Part shown: positions 50,561 through 59,594 of the stretch, piece by piece
How the letters are laid out: every line of letters starts with the position of its first letter
Position numbering within the stretch: the stretch's first letter is position 1
Assembly (NCBI GenBank): GCA_913775315.1
Contig: CAJYIX010000037.1
Location: forward strand, 62,001-126,000
Length of the DNA: 64,000 nucleotides
Source of the DNA: an uncultured Sphingomonas sp.
GTDB taxonomy: Bacteria; Pseudomonadota; Alphaproteobacteria; Sphingomonadales; Sphingomonadaceae
Direction: 5' to 3'
Position numbers and translations under genes: made by a program
The notes under the pieces: generated by a model
The model's database searches: none
What the model was told of the DNA's origin: nothing
What the model saw: the letters and a program-made list of their open reading frames with translations, nothing else

Positions 50561-51535
50561 TCAACCGCCGTCCGCCTCGCCGACCACGCCGTGCGCCGGG
50601 CCGATCGGCACGATGCCGGTCGGGTTTATGTCGGGATGGCTGCGATAATAATGCGTCTTGATGTGATCGAGGTCGATCGTCGCCGCCACACCCGGTAGTT
50701 CGGCGATCCGCGCGGCGAAGTCCGACAATCGCGGATAGTCGATCAGCCGCCGCCAGTTGCACTTGAAATGCCCGTGATAGACCGGGTCGAACCGGACGAG
50801 CGTGGTGAACGTCCGAATGTCCGCCTCGGTCAGCCGCTCGCCGACCAGCCATTCACGATCCGCCAGCCGCTCCTCCAGCCAGTCGAGGGTCGCGAAAACC
50901 TCGCGCGCCGCCGCCTCATACGCGTCCTGCCTGGTCGCGAAGCCCGCGCGGTAGACGCCGTTGTTGAGCCCCGGATAGACGCGGTCGTTCACCGCATCGA
51001 TCTCGGCGCGCAGATCGGCCGGGTAATAGTCCCCCGGCGCCGCGCCAAGCCCGTCATAGGCGGTCGACAGCATCCGCAGGATATCGGCCGACTCGTTGCT
51101 GACGATCGTCTGCTCTACCTCATCCCAAAGCACCGGGACCGTGACCTTGCCCGTCATGTCGGGTCGTGCGCGCGTGTAAAGCTGGTGGAGGTGGTCGAGG
51201 CCGTAGAGCGGCTCGCCGGTCCCGCCAAAAGCTTCAGCGAAGCTCCAGCCGTCCCTACCCATGATCGGGCCGACGACGGTAACGGGGATCAGGTCGTCGA
51301 GCCGCTTGAGCGCGCGGATGACCAGCGTCCGGTGTGCCCAGGGGCAGGCGAGACTGACGTACAGGCGATAGCGCCCCGGTTCGGCCCGCCAGCCCCGCTG
51401 CCTGTCCGGCCCCGGCCCGCCATCCGCCGTCAGCCAGCCCCGAAAGCCGCTGTCGGCGCGTTCGAACTCACCCTTGTCGTTGGTCGGCGCGACCGCGTCG
51501 CCGCTCGTCCATTTGCCGTCGATCAGTTTGCCCAT
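50561..51535 (-). CDS. glutathionyl-hydroquinone reductase (GST Xi class, YqjG-like)
   Basis: 324 aa. The catalytic Cys lies in LYVSLACPWAHRTL (C-P-W-A). GKVTVPVLWDE, then SNESADILRML, is the glutathione-binding thioredoxin half; the C-terminal helical half has RLTEADIRTFTTLVRFD. It reduces glutathionyl-hydroquinones. Length fits the family. Confidence 0.92.
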   Translation of the reverse strand: MGKLIDGKWTSGDAVAPTNDKGEFERADSGFRGWLTADGGPGPDRQRGWRAEPGRYRLYVSLACPWAHRTLVIRALKRLDDLIPVTVVGPIMGRDGWSFAEAFGGTGEPLYGLDHLHQLYTRARPDMTGKVTVPVLWDEVEQTIVSNESADILRMLSTAYDGLGAAPGDYYPADLRAEIDAVNDRVYPGLNNGVYRAGFATRQDAYEAAAREVFATLDWLEERLADREWLVGERLTEADIRTFTTLVRFDPVYHGHFKCNWRRLIDYPRLSDFAARIAELPGVAATIDLDHIKTHYYRSHPDINPTGIVPIGPAHGVVGEADGG

Positions 51536-51570
51536 GCGCCCCCAACGCCGGGCCGCTGCTTCCGCTCCGG

Positions 51571-52377
51571 CTATTTGCGTTCGGGAAGCGCGATCTCGAA
51601 AAGCCGCGGCCAGTTCTTGCCCGTGACATAGAGGCGCTCGCCCTTCTCGTCCCAAGCGATGCCGTTGAGTACGGCTTCGGAGTCCGCCGCGGCGACCTCG
51701 CGGACCAGCGGCCCTAGGTCGAAACGGCGCGCGACGCAGCCCGTCTTCGGATCGATCGCGACGATCACGTCGCTGTGCCAGACATTGGCGAAGACCAGTC
51801 CGCCAATCCATTCGAGCTCGTTGAGCTGCGACAGCGGCGTGCCCGCCAACGTCACGCGCACGCGGCCGGTTTCCTTGAAGGTCGCGGCGTCATGGAAGAT
51901 CAAACTATCGCTGCCGTCCGACCGGATCCAGCGTTTGCCGTCGCTCGTCAGTCCCCAGCCCTCGCCCCGATAGCGAAAGCTGCCGAGCGGCTTCAGCGTG
52001 TCGGCGGCGAAGCGATGCGCGACGCCGTTGGTCCAGGTGAGCGCGACCAGTTCGTTGCCGATCCGCCCCAGCCCTTCGCCGAATTGGTCGGCGGGCAGCG
52101 CGCGGCGCGCCAGCACTTTGCCCGTGCGCACGTCGAGCCGGCGCAACTGCGACTGGCCGTACTGGCCCGTCGTTTCGAGCAGCGCGCCCGAATGGACGAT
52201 CAGCCCTTGGGTAAAGGCGCGGGGGTCATGCGGCATCCGCGCGACGACGCGCACCTGTTCCATCGCCGGCGCGGGACAGGTGACGGCAGGTACCGCCTCC
52301 TGAGCGGAGAGCGGACATGAAAATGCCGCGCCGGCGAGAGCCGACGCGGCGATTTTCAGGATCGTTGCGGCGCGCAC
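51571..52377 (-). CDS. glutaminyl-peptide cyclotransferase (bacterial beta-propeller type)
   Basis: 268 aa. Signal peptide (ASALAGAAFSCPLSAQ), then PHDPRAFTQGLIV, FGEGLGRIG and the LNELEWI-x-x-x-V-x-A-N-V-W segment, C-terminal NGIAWDEKGERLYVTGKNWPRLFEI: all signatures of the plant/bacterial glutamine cyclotransferase five-bladed propeller. It forms N-terminal pyroglutamate in the periplasm. Confidence 0.92.
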   Translation of the reverse strand: MRAATILKIAASALAGAAFSCPLSAQEAVPAVTCPAPAMEQVRVVARMPHDPRAFTQGLIVHSGALLETTGQYGQSQLRRLDVRTGKVLARRALPADQFGEGLGRIGNELVALTWTNGVAHRFAADTLKPLGSFRYRGEGWGLTSDGKRWIRSDGSDSLIFHDAATFKETGRVRVTLAGTPLSQLNELEWIGGLVFANVWHSDVIVAIDPKTGCVARRFDLGPLVREVAAADSEAVLNGIAWDEKGERLYVTGKNWPRLFEIALPERK

Positions 52378-52403
52378 GCGGGCGTGCCCCCTCGATCCGT
52401 CGG

Positions 52404-53222
52404 TTACTGAACGGGGTTGAGGTTCACCGCGGCGTACTTGCCGCGACGATCGACCTCGAGCTCGAACTCGAGCCGGTCGCCCTCGTTGAGCGTGGGGAGG
52501 CCCGCGCGCTCGACCGCCGAAATGTGCACGAACGCATCGGGCTGGCCATCGTCGCGCTGAATGAAGCCGAAGCCCTTCATCGCGTTGAAGAACTTGACCG
52601 TGCCCGACGAACGTTCGCCGGTCAGCTGACGCTGCGGACCGCCCGCGCCGGCACCGCCGCGCGGGCCCGCATCGCGATCGCCGCGGGGCGCCGCTGCGCC
52701 GCCGCCGGTGACGGGCATCGGCTCGCCATCGATCTTGAGCTCGGTCGCCGAGATGCGGCCACCGCGATCGACGAGCGTGAAGCCGAGCGGCTGACCCTCT
52801 GCCAGGCCCGAAAGACCCGCCTGCTCGACCGCCGAGATGTGCACGAACACGTCCTCGCCGCCATCGTCACGGACGATGAAGCCGAAGCCCTTCTGGCCGT
52901 TGAAGAACTTGACGACGCCCTTGCCCTCGCCAACGACCTGGGGGGGCATGCCGCGGCCACCGCCGCCGCCACCACCGAAGCCGCCACCGCCGCCGCCGAA
53001 GCCACCGCCGCCGCGGTAACCACCGCCGCCGCCGCCGCCGAAACCACCGCCGCCGCCGCCACCATAGCCGCCGCCACCGCCGAAGCGGTCACCGCCGCCA
53101 AAGCCGCCGCGATCGCCGAAGCCGCCACCGCCGCCGCCGAAATCATCGCCGCCGAAAAAGTCGCGCTTGTCCTTGCCGCCACGGCCACCGCGGCCACCGC
53201 CGCGTCCTCGATCGAAACTCAT
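52404..53222 (-). CDS. Gly-rich protein with two cold-shock domains
   Basis: 272 aa. The first ~95 residues are a Gly/Arg/Phe low-complexity tract with repeated GGGGGF and GGYG, followed by two cold-shock domains: KGVVKFFNGQKGFGFIVRDD and SGTVKFFNAMKGFGFIQRDD, each with KGFGFI and VFVHIS / AFVHIS RNP motifs. The two are about 100 residues apart. An RNA chaperone with an RGG-like tail is likely. Start ATG in the context before TTCGAT. Confidence 0.9.
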   Translation of the reverse strand: MSFDRGRGGGRGGRGGKDKRDFFGGDDFGGGGGGFGDRGGFGGGDRFGGGGGYGGGGGGGFGGGGGGGYRGGGGFGGGGGGFGGGGGGGRGMPPQVVGEGKGVVKFFNGQKGFGFIVRDDGGEDVFVHISAVEQAGLSGLAEGQPLGFTLVDRGGRISATELKIDGEPMPVTGGGAAAPRGDRDAGPRGGAGAGGPQRQLTGERSSGTVKFFNAMKGFGFIQRDDGQPDAFVHISAVERAGLPTLNEGDRLEFELEVDRRGKYAAVNLNPVQ

Positions 53223-53431
53223 GCCCTGTTCGTCTTCCCGCTTCGCCCGTTGCAATCCCTTAACCCCAAGCGCCGGACGAACAACGCAGGTGTCTGAGCG
53301 CGTGGAACCCACACACTTCCAAGCAAGGCATAGCCGATAAAAGCGATCACCGCGAACGAAATCGTCGCGGAAACGACGGCTTCGGGAACCATGCCGTGTC
53401 CTGGGGCTTCGTCGCGGCGAAAGCACAGGTC

Positions 53432-54223
53432 ATGGACAATATCACCGCTCTTCTCGCCGATCCCGCCGCCTGGGCCGCGCTCGTCACGCTGATCGTGATG
53501 GAAGTCGTGCTCGGCATCGACAATCTGATCTTCATCTCGATCCTGTCGAACAAGCTGCCCGAGGCGCAGCGGCAGAAGGCGCGGCGAATCGGCATCGGCC
53601 TCGCGCTGGTCATGCGCCTGCTCCTCCTGACCGCGATCGCGTGGATCGTCGCGCTAACCGCGCCGGTCTTCGACCTCGGCATCACCGGGCCGCTGGGCGC
53701 GCACGGCGAGCCGAGCTTCGAGACGCAATTCTCATGGCGCGATCTCATTCTGATCGCCGGCGGCCTGTTCCTGATGTGGAAGGCGACGAAGGAGATCCAT
53801 GGCACGCTCGACGGGCACGAAAGCGACGACCTGCTCGACAAGACGAAGAGCACGATCGAGATCGGATTCGCCGCCGCGATCGTCCAGATCATCCTGCTCG
53901 ACATCGTCTTTTCGATCGATTCGATCCTGACGGCGGTCGGCATGACCGAGCATGTCGAGATCATGTACGTGGCGGTCGTCGTCGCAGTGACGGTGATGCT
54001 GATCGCCGCCGATCCGCTCGCCGATTTCATTAATCGCAACCCGACCGTGGTGATGCTCGCGCTCGGCTTCCTCCTGATGATCGGCATGGTGCTGATCGCC
54101 GAGGGGTTCGGCGCGCACATTCCCAAGGGCTATATCTATACCGCGATGGCATTTTCGGCTGGGGTTGAGCTGCTTAACATCTTCGCGCGGCGGCGGCGCG
54201 AGCGGGCGAAGGGCGGGCATTGA
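53432..54223 (+). CDS. TerC family membrane protein
   Basis: 263 aa, seven or so transmembrane segments. [21 protein letters not shown] and [17 protein letters not shown] are the two conserved acidic membrane motifs of the TerC/Alx group, involved in metal (Mn) export or co-translocational metal loading. Confidence 0.93.
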   Translation: MDNITALLADPAAWAALVTLIVMEVVLGIDNLIFISILSNKLPEAQRQKARRIGIGLALVMRLLLLTAIAWIVALTAPVFDLGITGPLGAHGEPSFETQFSWRDLILIAGGLFLMWKATKEIHGTLDGHESDDLLDKTKSTIEIGFAAAIVQIILLDIVFSIDSILTAVGMTEHVEIMYVAVVVAVTVMLIAADPLADFINRNPTVVMLALGFLLMIGMVLIAEGFGAHIPKGYIYTAMAFSAGVELLNIFARRRRERAKGGH

Positions 54224-54254
54224 GCAAGGCCGCGCCTTTCCCTATGGCGCGGCG

Positions 54255-54875
54255 ATGACCGTCTATTTCCATGAGGAAGAACTGCCCGCGGGCGTCTTCG
54301 CCCCCGGCGCCTCGATCGCCGTCGACACCGAGACGATGGGGCTCATCACCCCGCGCGATCGCCTTTGCGTCGTCCAGCTTTCGGACGGCGGCGGCGACGA
54401 GCATCTGGTCCGCTTCGGCCCCGGCAGCGACTATGCCGCGCCGAACCTGCGCGCCGTGCTCGCCGATCCCGAGCGGCTGAAGCTCTATCATTTCGCGCGC
54501 TTCGACTTGGCCGCAATCCAGCATTATCTGGGCGTCGTGGCCGCGCCCGTCTATTGTACCAAGATCGCCTCGCGGCTCGTGCGGACCTATACTGACCGCC
54601 ACGGTCTGAAGGAGCTGGTGCGCGAACTGCTCGGCCAGGACATTTCCAAGCAGCAGCAGTCCTCCGACTGGGGCGGTCCCGTGCTGTCCGACGCGCAAAA
54701 GGACTATGCCGCCTCCGACGTGCGCTTCCTCCACGCGCTGAAGGCCGAGTTCGACAAGCGGCTGACGCGCGAGGGGCGGATGCCGCTGGCACAGGCGTGC
54801 TTCGACTTCCTGCCGACGCGGGCCGCGCTAGACCTTGCCGGCTGGCCCGAAACCGACATCTTCGCCCACGCCTGA
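54255..54875 (+). CDS. rnd: ribonuclease D-like 3'-5' exonuclease (short form)
   Basis: 206 aa. DEDD motifs: VDTETMGL, HFARFDLAAI, and the YAASDVRFLHAL Y-x-x-x-D box. The HRDC domains of full RNase D are absent, the usual short alphaproteobacterial form. It is upstream of lptC in the same direction, a common order. Confidence 0.92.
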   Translation: MTVYFHEEELPAGVFAPGASIAVDTETMGLITPRDRLCVVQLSDGGGDEHLVRFGPGSDYAAPNLRAVLADPERLKLYHFARFDLAAIQHYLGVVAAPVYCTKIASRLVRTYTDRHGLKELVRELLGQDISKQQQSSDWGGPVLSDAQKDYAASDVRFLHALKAEFDKRLTREGRMPLAQACFDFLPTRAALDLAGWPETDIFAHA

Positions 54876-54901
54876 CCCCCCTCACCCACCGGGAGCCGCC
54901 C

Positions 54902-55546
54902 TTGTCCGAAACCGCCGTCCGCGTCCGCACCGAACGCCAGCGCTGGGCGGCGCCCGGCAGCCGTCACGATGCGCTGATCCGGCTGCTTCAGGTCGCGTTG
55001 CCGATGGGGATCGGCATCCTTGCCGCGTTCCTCGTCATGGCGCCGCTGTTCACCGGCGGCGACGTGTCGTTCGTGCTCGACAAGAACAAGGTCGATATCG
55101 CCGCCGAGCGGATGCGCAGCCAGTCTGCGAAGTATCGCGGCGCCGACGACAAGGGCCGCGCTTTCGAGCTCGACGCCGGTTCGGCGGTGCAGAAAAGCTC
55201 GGCCGAACGGATCGTGCGGCTGAACCAGCTTGCCGCCGGGATCGAGCTGACCGACGGCCCCGCAACGATCAAGGCCAATCAGGGCCGCTATTTCATGGAC
55301 ACCGACCGTGTGGCGATCGACGGCCCGATCGCGGTACGCGCCGCCAATGGCTACCAGCTCGACACGCGCGACGCGACGGTGGACCTGCGCTCGAAAAAGC
55401 TCGCCTCGGGCGGTGCGGTGACGGGGTCGACGCCGCAGGGTAATTTCAGCGGAAAGCGGCTCGAAGCCGATCTGGAGGCCCGGACGGTGCGAATCGTCGG
55501 CAACGCCCGCTTGCGGATCGTCCCGAAGCGCGCAAATAGGCAGTGA
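54902..55546 (+). CDS. lptC: LPS export periplasmic/inner-membrane protein LptC
   Basis: 214 aa, TTG start. One N-terminal transmembrane helix (LLQVALPMGIGILAAFLVMA), then the beta-jellyroll Lpt domain (SAERIVRLNQLAAGIEL...ANQGRYFMDTD). It connects LptB2FG to LptA. TGATG overlap with lptA. Confidence 0.87.
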   Translation: MSETAVRVRTERQRWAAPGSRHDALIRLLQVALPMGIGILAAFLVMAPLFTGGDVSFVLDKNKVDIAAERMRSQSAKYRGADDKGRAFELDAGSAVQKSSAERIVRLNQLAAGIELTDGPATIKANQGRYFMDTDRVAIDGPIAVRAANGYQLDTRDATVDLRSKKLASGGAVTGSTPQGNFSGKRLEADLEARTVRIVGNARLRIVPKRANRQ

Positions 55547-56091
55547 TGCTTCGCGCCCCCGCCCTTCTCGCTCTCGTGCTTGCCGGCACGGCGTTTCCCA
55601 GTGCCGCGCGCGCGCAGCGCCACGACACCAGTGCGCCGATCGACTTCGCCGCCAACGCGATCGAGCTTCAGGACAAGGCGAACCGCGCCGTCCTGTCGGG
55701 CGGGGTCAACATCCGCCAGTCAAACATGACGTTGACCGCCGATCGCGTCACCGTCGCCTATACCGGCCAGGTGATCGGCGGCAGCCCGCAGGTGTCGCGC
55801 CTCGACGCCTCGGGCGGGGTGACCGTGGTTCGCCCGCAGCAAAAGGCTCGTGCGCAATACGGCGTCTACGACCTCAACCGCCGCGTCATCACGATGCTGG
55901 GCGCGGTCTCGCTGACGCAGGGGACGAACACCGTCACCGGCGGGCGGCTGTCGATCAATCTCGACACCGGACGCGCGGTGATCGACGGGTCGTCGGTCGG
56001 CGGTGCAGCCGCGGGCACCTCGACCGACAACGGCGTCGTGCGCCAGAGCGGGCGCGTCACCGGCCGCTTCACGGTACCGGAACGACAGTAG
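55546..56091 (+). CDS. lptA: LPS transport periplasmic protein LptA (OstA-like)
   Basis: 181 aa. Signal peptide ([17 protein letters not shown]). The OstA domain ([42 protein letters not shown]) is a beta-jellyroll bridging the periplasm. The canonical partner lptB is not the next gene here. Confidence 0.9.
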   Translation: MLRAPALLALVLAGTAFPSAARAQRHDTSAPIDFAANAIELQDKANRAVLSGGVNIRQSNMTLTADRVTVAYTGQVIGGSPQVSRLDASGGVTVVRPQQKARAQYGVYDLNRRVITMLGAVSLTQGTNTVTGGRLSINLDTGRAVIDGSSVGGAAAGTSTDNGVVRQSGRVTGRFTVPERQ

Positions 56092-56158
56092 CACGCGGTT
56101 CATCGCGAAAGGTGTAACGCTACTGGAACAACTTGGCCGGATTGTTTATTGTACGGCC

Positions 56159-56785
56159 ATGTCGCCAATCCCTGAACCGGTCCTGACCATCGAGCCTTGG
56201 GTCGAGGCGATGATCGCTGACAGCCCGATCGCATCGGTGATTTCCAATCCGCGCATTCAGGACAACCCGATCGTTGCGTGCAATCAGTCGTTCTGCGCGC
56301 TGACCGGTTACGACCGGAACGAGATCGTCGGCCGCAACTGCCGCTTCCTCGCCGGCAAGGGGACCGAGCCCTGGCTGACCGAGGAAATCCGCTCGGGCGT
56401 GCGCGAACAGCGGCCGGTGCTGGTCGAGATCCTTAACTACAAGAAGTGCGGCACGCCGTTCCGCAACGCCGTCGTCGTCGCGCCGATGTTCGACGAAAAG
56501 GGCGACCTTGCCTATTTCGTCGGCTCGCAGGTCGAGCTGGCCGAGGGCGTCCCCGGCCCCTCCACCAGCCGCCGCATCCGCGCGGCAGAGAGCATCAAGG
56601 CCTTGTCGGAGCGGCAGCGTCAGGTGCTGATGCTCGTCGCCAAGGGCCTGCTCAACAAGCAGATCGCCGGCGTGCTGGGGCTTTCGGAAAAGACGGTGAA
56701 GATGCACCGGGCGATCGTGATGGAGCGGCTGGGCATCAGCCGCTCGGCCGAAATGGTGCGGCTGGCGGTCGAGGCGGGGCTGTAA
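56159..56785 (+). CDS. LOV-HTH blue-light-responsive transcription factor (EL222-like)
   Basis: 208 aa. The PAS/LOV domain carries the flavin-adduct motif GRNCRFLAG with the photoactive Cys; the conserved Gln appears in FVGSQVEL. A Jalpha-like linker leads into a LuxR-type HTH ([36 protein letters not shown]). Light forms a flavin-Cys bond, releases the HTH and allows dimer binding to DNA, as in EL222 of Erythrobacter. It is a host gene and the second flavin photoreceptor in this window, besides the prophage BLUF protein. Confidence 0.93.
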   Translation: MSPIPEPVLTIEPWVEAMIADSPIASVISNPRIQDNPIVACNQSFCALTGYDRNEIVGRNCRFLAGKGTEPWLTEEIRSGVREQRPVLVEILNYKKCGTPFRNAVVVAPMFDEKGDLAYFVGSQVELAEGVPGPSTSRRIRAAESIKALSERQRQVLMLVAKGLLNKQIAGVLGLSEKTVKMHRAIVMERLGISRSAEMVRLAVEAGL

Positions 56786-56810
56786 GGCACGGCACTCCCC
56801 CACGCCGTCG

Positions 56811-57146
56811 TCATCCCGGACTTGATGCGGGATCCCGCTTCTTCCTTCTCCCAAAAGCTACGAGCAAAGCGCCGGCTACCAAGCTCCACAGCGCCCAGTC
56901 GAACGCGAATCGCGCCGGATTTAGCCGGTCGCTTCCCAGCCAGGCCTCGAACGCGTCGGTGCGGCCCACCACCGACAAGCCGGGATAATCAAGCGCGTAG
57001 CGAAGCGGCCAGCCGCTCGCGACGACGGCGCACCCCCGCTCGCACCCCATGATATCGGGATAGACCGCGACCGCCGTCCCCGCCGCGACGAAGCTCGATC
57101 CCACCGCCAGCACCAGCCCGAGTGCCGCCACGAGCAGCACCCTCAC
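56811..57146 (-). CDS. hypothetical membrane protein
   Basis: 111 aa, N-terminal hydrophobic segment (VLLVAALGLVLAVGSSFVAAG), and a second near the C-terminus (WALWSLVAGALLVAFG) ending in RRKKR. Four-base overlap with the ligase stop implies co-transcription. No family recognised. Confidence 0.7.
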   Translation of the reverse strand: MRVLLVAALGLVLAVGSSFVAAGTAVAVYPDIMGCERGCAVVASGWPLRYALDYPGLSVVGRTDAFEAWLGSDRLNPARFAFDWALWSLVAGALLVAFGRRKKRDPASSPG

Positions 57147-58723
57147 GTCACCATCCGCCGCAGCGTTTCGATCCGGTCGGCTTCGCCCGCAGGCTTGTCA
57201 CGGCGGATACGGGCGATGCGGGGGAAGCGCATCGCGAGCCCCGACTTGTGCCGCTTCGACTCGTGGATCGAATCGAACGCGACCTCCAGCACCAGCGTCT
57301 TCTCGACCTCCCGCACGGGGCCGAAACGCTGGACAGTGTGGTTGCGCACGAACCGGTCGAGCCATTTCAGCTCCTCGTCGGTGAAGCCCGAATAGGCCTT
57401 GCCGACGGGCAGCAGCTCGCCCTCCTCGGTCCAGCAGCCGAAGGTATAGTCGCTGTAGAAGCTCGACCGTTTGCCGCTCCCGCGCTGCGCGTACATCATC
57501 ACGCAATCGGCGGTCAGCGGATCGCGCTTCCACTTGTACCACAGGCCGACGCGCCGCCCCGCGACATAAGGGCTGTCGCGCCGCTTGAGCATCACCCCCT
57601 CGATCGCCGAGTCGCGGGCGCCCGCCCGCACCTCCCCCAAGGCGGCGAAGTCGATCGAGTCGATCACTCGGCTGAGATCGAACGTCTCGGGATCGAGCCG
57701 CCCGACGAACGCCTCCAGCCGCACGCGCCGCTCGGTCCAGGGCAGCGTGCGCAGGTCCTCCGGCCCGTCGAACAGAATGTCGTAGAGGCGCACGAAGGCG
57801 GGATAGTCGGCAAGCATCTTCGCGGACACGACCTTGCGCCCGAGCCGCTGTTGCAACGCGTTGAAGCTCGCCGCCTCGCCGCCCTGCGCATCGCCGCGCA
57901 CGAGCAGTTCGCCGTCGAGCACGCCCGCCGTTCGGAACGCCGCCGCCACCTCCGGGAAACTCCCCGTCACGTCGTCGCCCGCGCGGCTGTAGAGGCGCGT
58001 CTGACCCGCGACATGGACGAGTTGGACACGAATGCCGTCCCATTTCCACTCGGCGGCATAGTCGGCAAGGTCGACCGTCCCGTCCTCCAGCGGATGCGCG
58101 AGCATGAACGGGCGGAACACCGGCACGTCGGCGGCGGTCGGCTGCGCGCCCCGCCCCTCGGCCCAGTCGAACAGCTCGGGATAGGGCGCGTCGATCCCGT
58201 GCCACACCTCCTCCACCGCATCGACGTCGAGCCCGAACGCCAGCGCCAGCGCGGTCTTGGCGAGGCGCGCCGACACGCCCACCCGCAAACCACCGGTCGC
58301 GAGCTTCAAGAGCGCGTACCGCTCGTCCGCCTCCAGCCGGTCGAGCATGTCGGCAAGCACCGCGGGCGCGTCGGAACGGGTGAGCGCCGCCAGCCGGTCG
58401 ATCACCTGCGCCACGGTCAGCGGCTCGGCGTTGTGCGCGCGCTTCTCCGCCGGTTCGGGCCAGAGCAGCGCCACCGTCTCCGCAGTGTCGCCGACGAAGT
58501 CGCGGCTCATCGCGAACAGCACGGGATCGACCCGTTCGGCGATCAGCGCGCGGATCAGCGCGGGCTTCACCGCCGGCAGATCGACTTCGCCGGTCAGCGC
58601 CGCCAGCGCCCAGCCGCGATCTGGATCGGGCGTCGCGCGCAGATAGTCGGCGATCAGCTTCAGCTTGGCGTTGCGCGACCGGGTGTAGATCAGGCGGTCG
58701 AGCAGATCGGCAAAGGCGCGCAT
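57143..58723 (-). CDS. ATP-dependent DNA ligase (cisplatin-damage-response type)
   Basis: 526 aa. N-terminal DNA-binding domain; adenylation motif I with the nucleophile Lys in EWKWDGIR, motif III-like LDGELLV, motif IV EGVMLKRRDSPY, motif V WYKWKRDP. It is the type usually linked to an exonuclease and an Lhr-like helicase, neither seen here. Confidence 0.9.
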   Translation of the reverse strand: MRAFADLLDRLIYTRSRNAKLKLIADYLRATPDPDRGWALAALTGEVDLPAVKPALIRALIAERVDPVLFAMSRDFVGDTAETVALLWPEPAEKRAHNAEPLTVAQVIDRLAALTRSDAPAVLADMLDRLEADERYALLKLATGGLRVGVSARLAKTALALAFGLDVDAVEEVWHGIDAPYPELFDWAEGRGAQPTAADVPVFRPFMLAHPLEDGTVDLADYAAEWKWDGIRVQLVHVAGQTRLYSRAGDDVTGSFPEVAAAFRTAGVLDGELLVRGDAQGGEAASFNALQQRLGRKVVSAKMLADYPAFVRLYDILFDGPEDLRTLPWTERRVRLEAFVGRLDPETFDLSRVIDSIDFAALGEVRAGARDSAIEGVMLKRRDSPYVAGRRVGLWYKWKRDPLTADCVMMYAQRGSGKRSSFYSDYTFGCWTEEGELLPVGKAYSGFTDEELKWLDRFVRNHTVQRFGPVREVEKTLVLEVAFDSIHESKRHKSGLAMRFPRIARIRRDKPAGEADRIETLRRMVT

Positions 58724-58765
58724 GGCGTCCCTAACGCATCGCCGCCGAAAGGGTGCAACGCGCGG

Positions 58766-59584
58766 CTATTTCGCCTTCCAGTAGCGGACGTGATCGATCG
58801 AGAAGCGCATCGGGAACGCGCCGTCGTCAATTCCCATCTTCCCGCCCCAGTCGCCGCCGACCGCCAGGTTGAGGATGAGGTGATAGGGCCGGTCGAACGG
58901 CCAGGCGCCATGGTTGCCGGGTTTCACGTTCGGCACGCGCATATAGGCGCGGCCGTCCATGCCGATGGTGATCGCATCGGGCCGCCAGTCGAGCTGATAG
59001 TCGTGATAGGCGGTGCACGAGTCGGGCACGCGCTTCTGCGCCCCGCGCTGCGTCCCCTTCACGTGATTATAGTCGCCCGAATGCAGCGTCGCGTGAACGA
59101 CGCCCGCGTCCCAGCCGACCATCTCCATGATGTCGATTTCGCCCATGTCGGGCCATTTCCCGCCCGTGGGAAGCAGCCAGACGGCGGGCCAGCTTCCCCG
59201 CTCGCATGGCAGCTTCGCGCGGATCGAATAGAAGCCATAGCCGAGCGGCTCACGCGTCACCAGCTTGGCCGAGCTGTACCCCTGCCCGCCCCAGTCGGCG
59301 AAGCGATCCTTCGACAGGGTCTCCCGCCGCGCCTCGATCACCAGCGTGCCCTTCTCGATCCGCGCATTCTCTCGCCGGTCGGCGGCGTAGTACTGCTTCT
59401 CGTTGTTCGCCCACCCTTCGGCATTGCGCGAGGTGTCGTAGCGCCACGCCTTCGCATCGACGCGCGGACCGTCGAACTCGTCGGCGAAGTCGGGCTTCGT
59501 CGCGGGCGCGGCCAGGGGCGCATCGACGCCGTAATTGGTCGCGCCCAGCGTCGCGGTCTGGAGCGCCATCGCGAGCAGGATCAT
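58766..59584 (-). CDS. glycoside hydrolase family 16 endoglucanase-like protein
   Basis: 272 aa. Catalytic motif GEIDIMEMVG (E-x-D-x-x-E), with typical WAVWLLP-like PAVWLLPTGG and the final SIDHVRYW. A short hydrophobic N-terminus may be a weak signal peptide. Beta-1,3/1,4-glucan or related galactan hydrolase. Confidence 0.9.
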   Translation of the reverse strand: MILLAMALQTATLGATNYGVDAPLAAPATKPDFADEFDGPRVDAKAWRYDTSRNAEGWANNEKQYYAADRRENARIEKGTLVIEARRETLSKDRFADWGGQGYSSAKLVTREPLGYGFYSIRAKLPCERGSWPAVWLLPTGGKWPDMGEIDIMEMVGWDAGVVHATLHSGDYNHVKGTQRGAQKRVPDSCTAYHDYQLDWRPDAITIGMDGRAYMRVPNVKPGNHGAWPFDRPYHLILNLAVGGDWGGKMGIDDGAFPMRFSIDHVRYWKAK

Positions 59585-59594
59585 CGTCTTTCCC

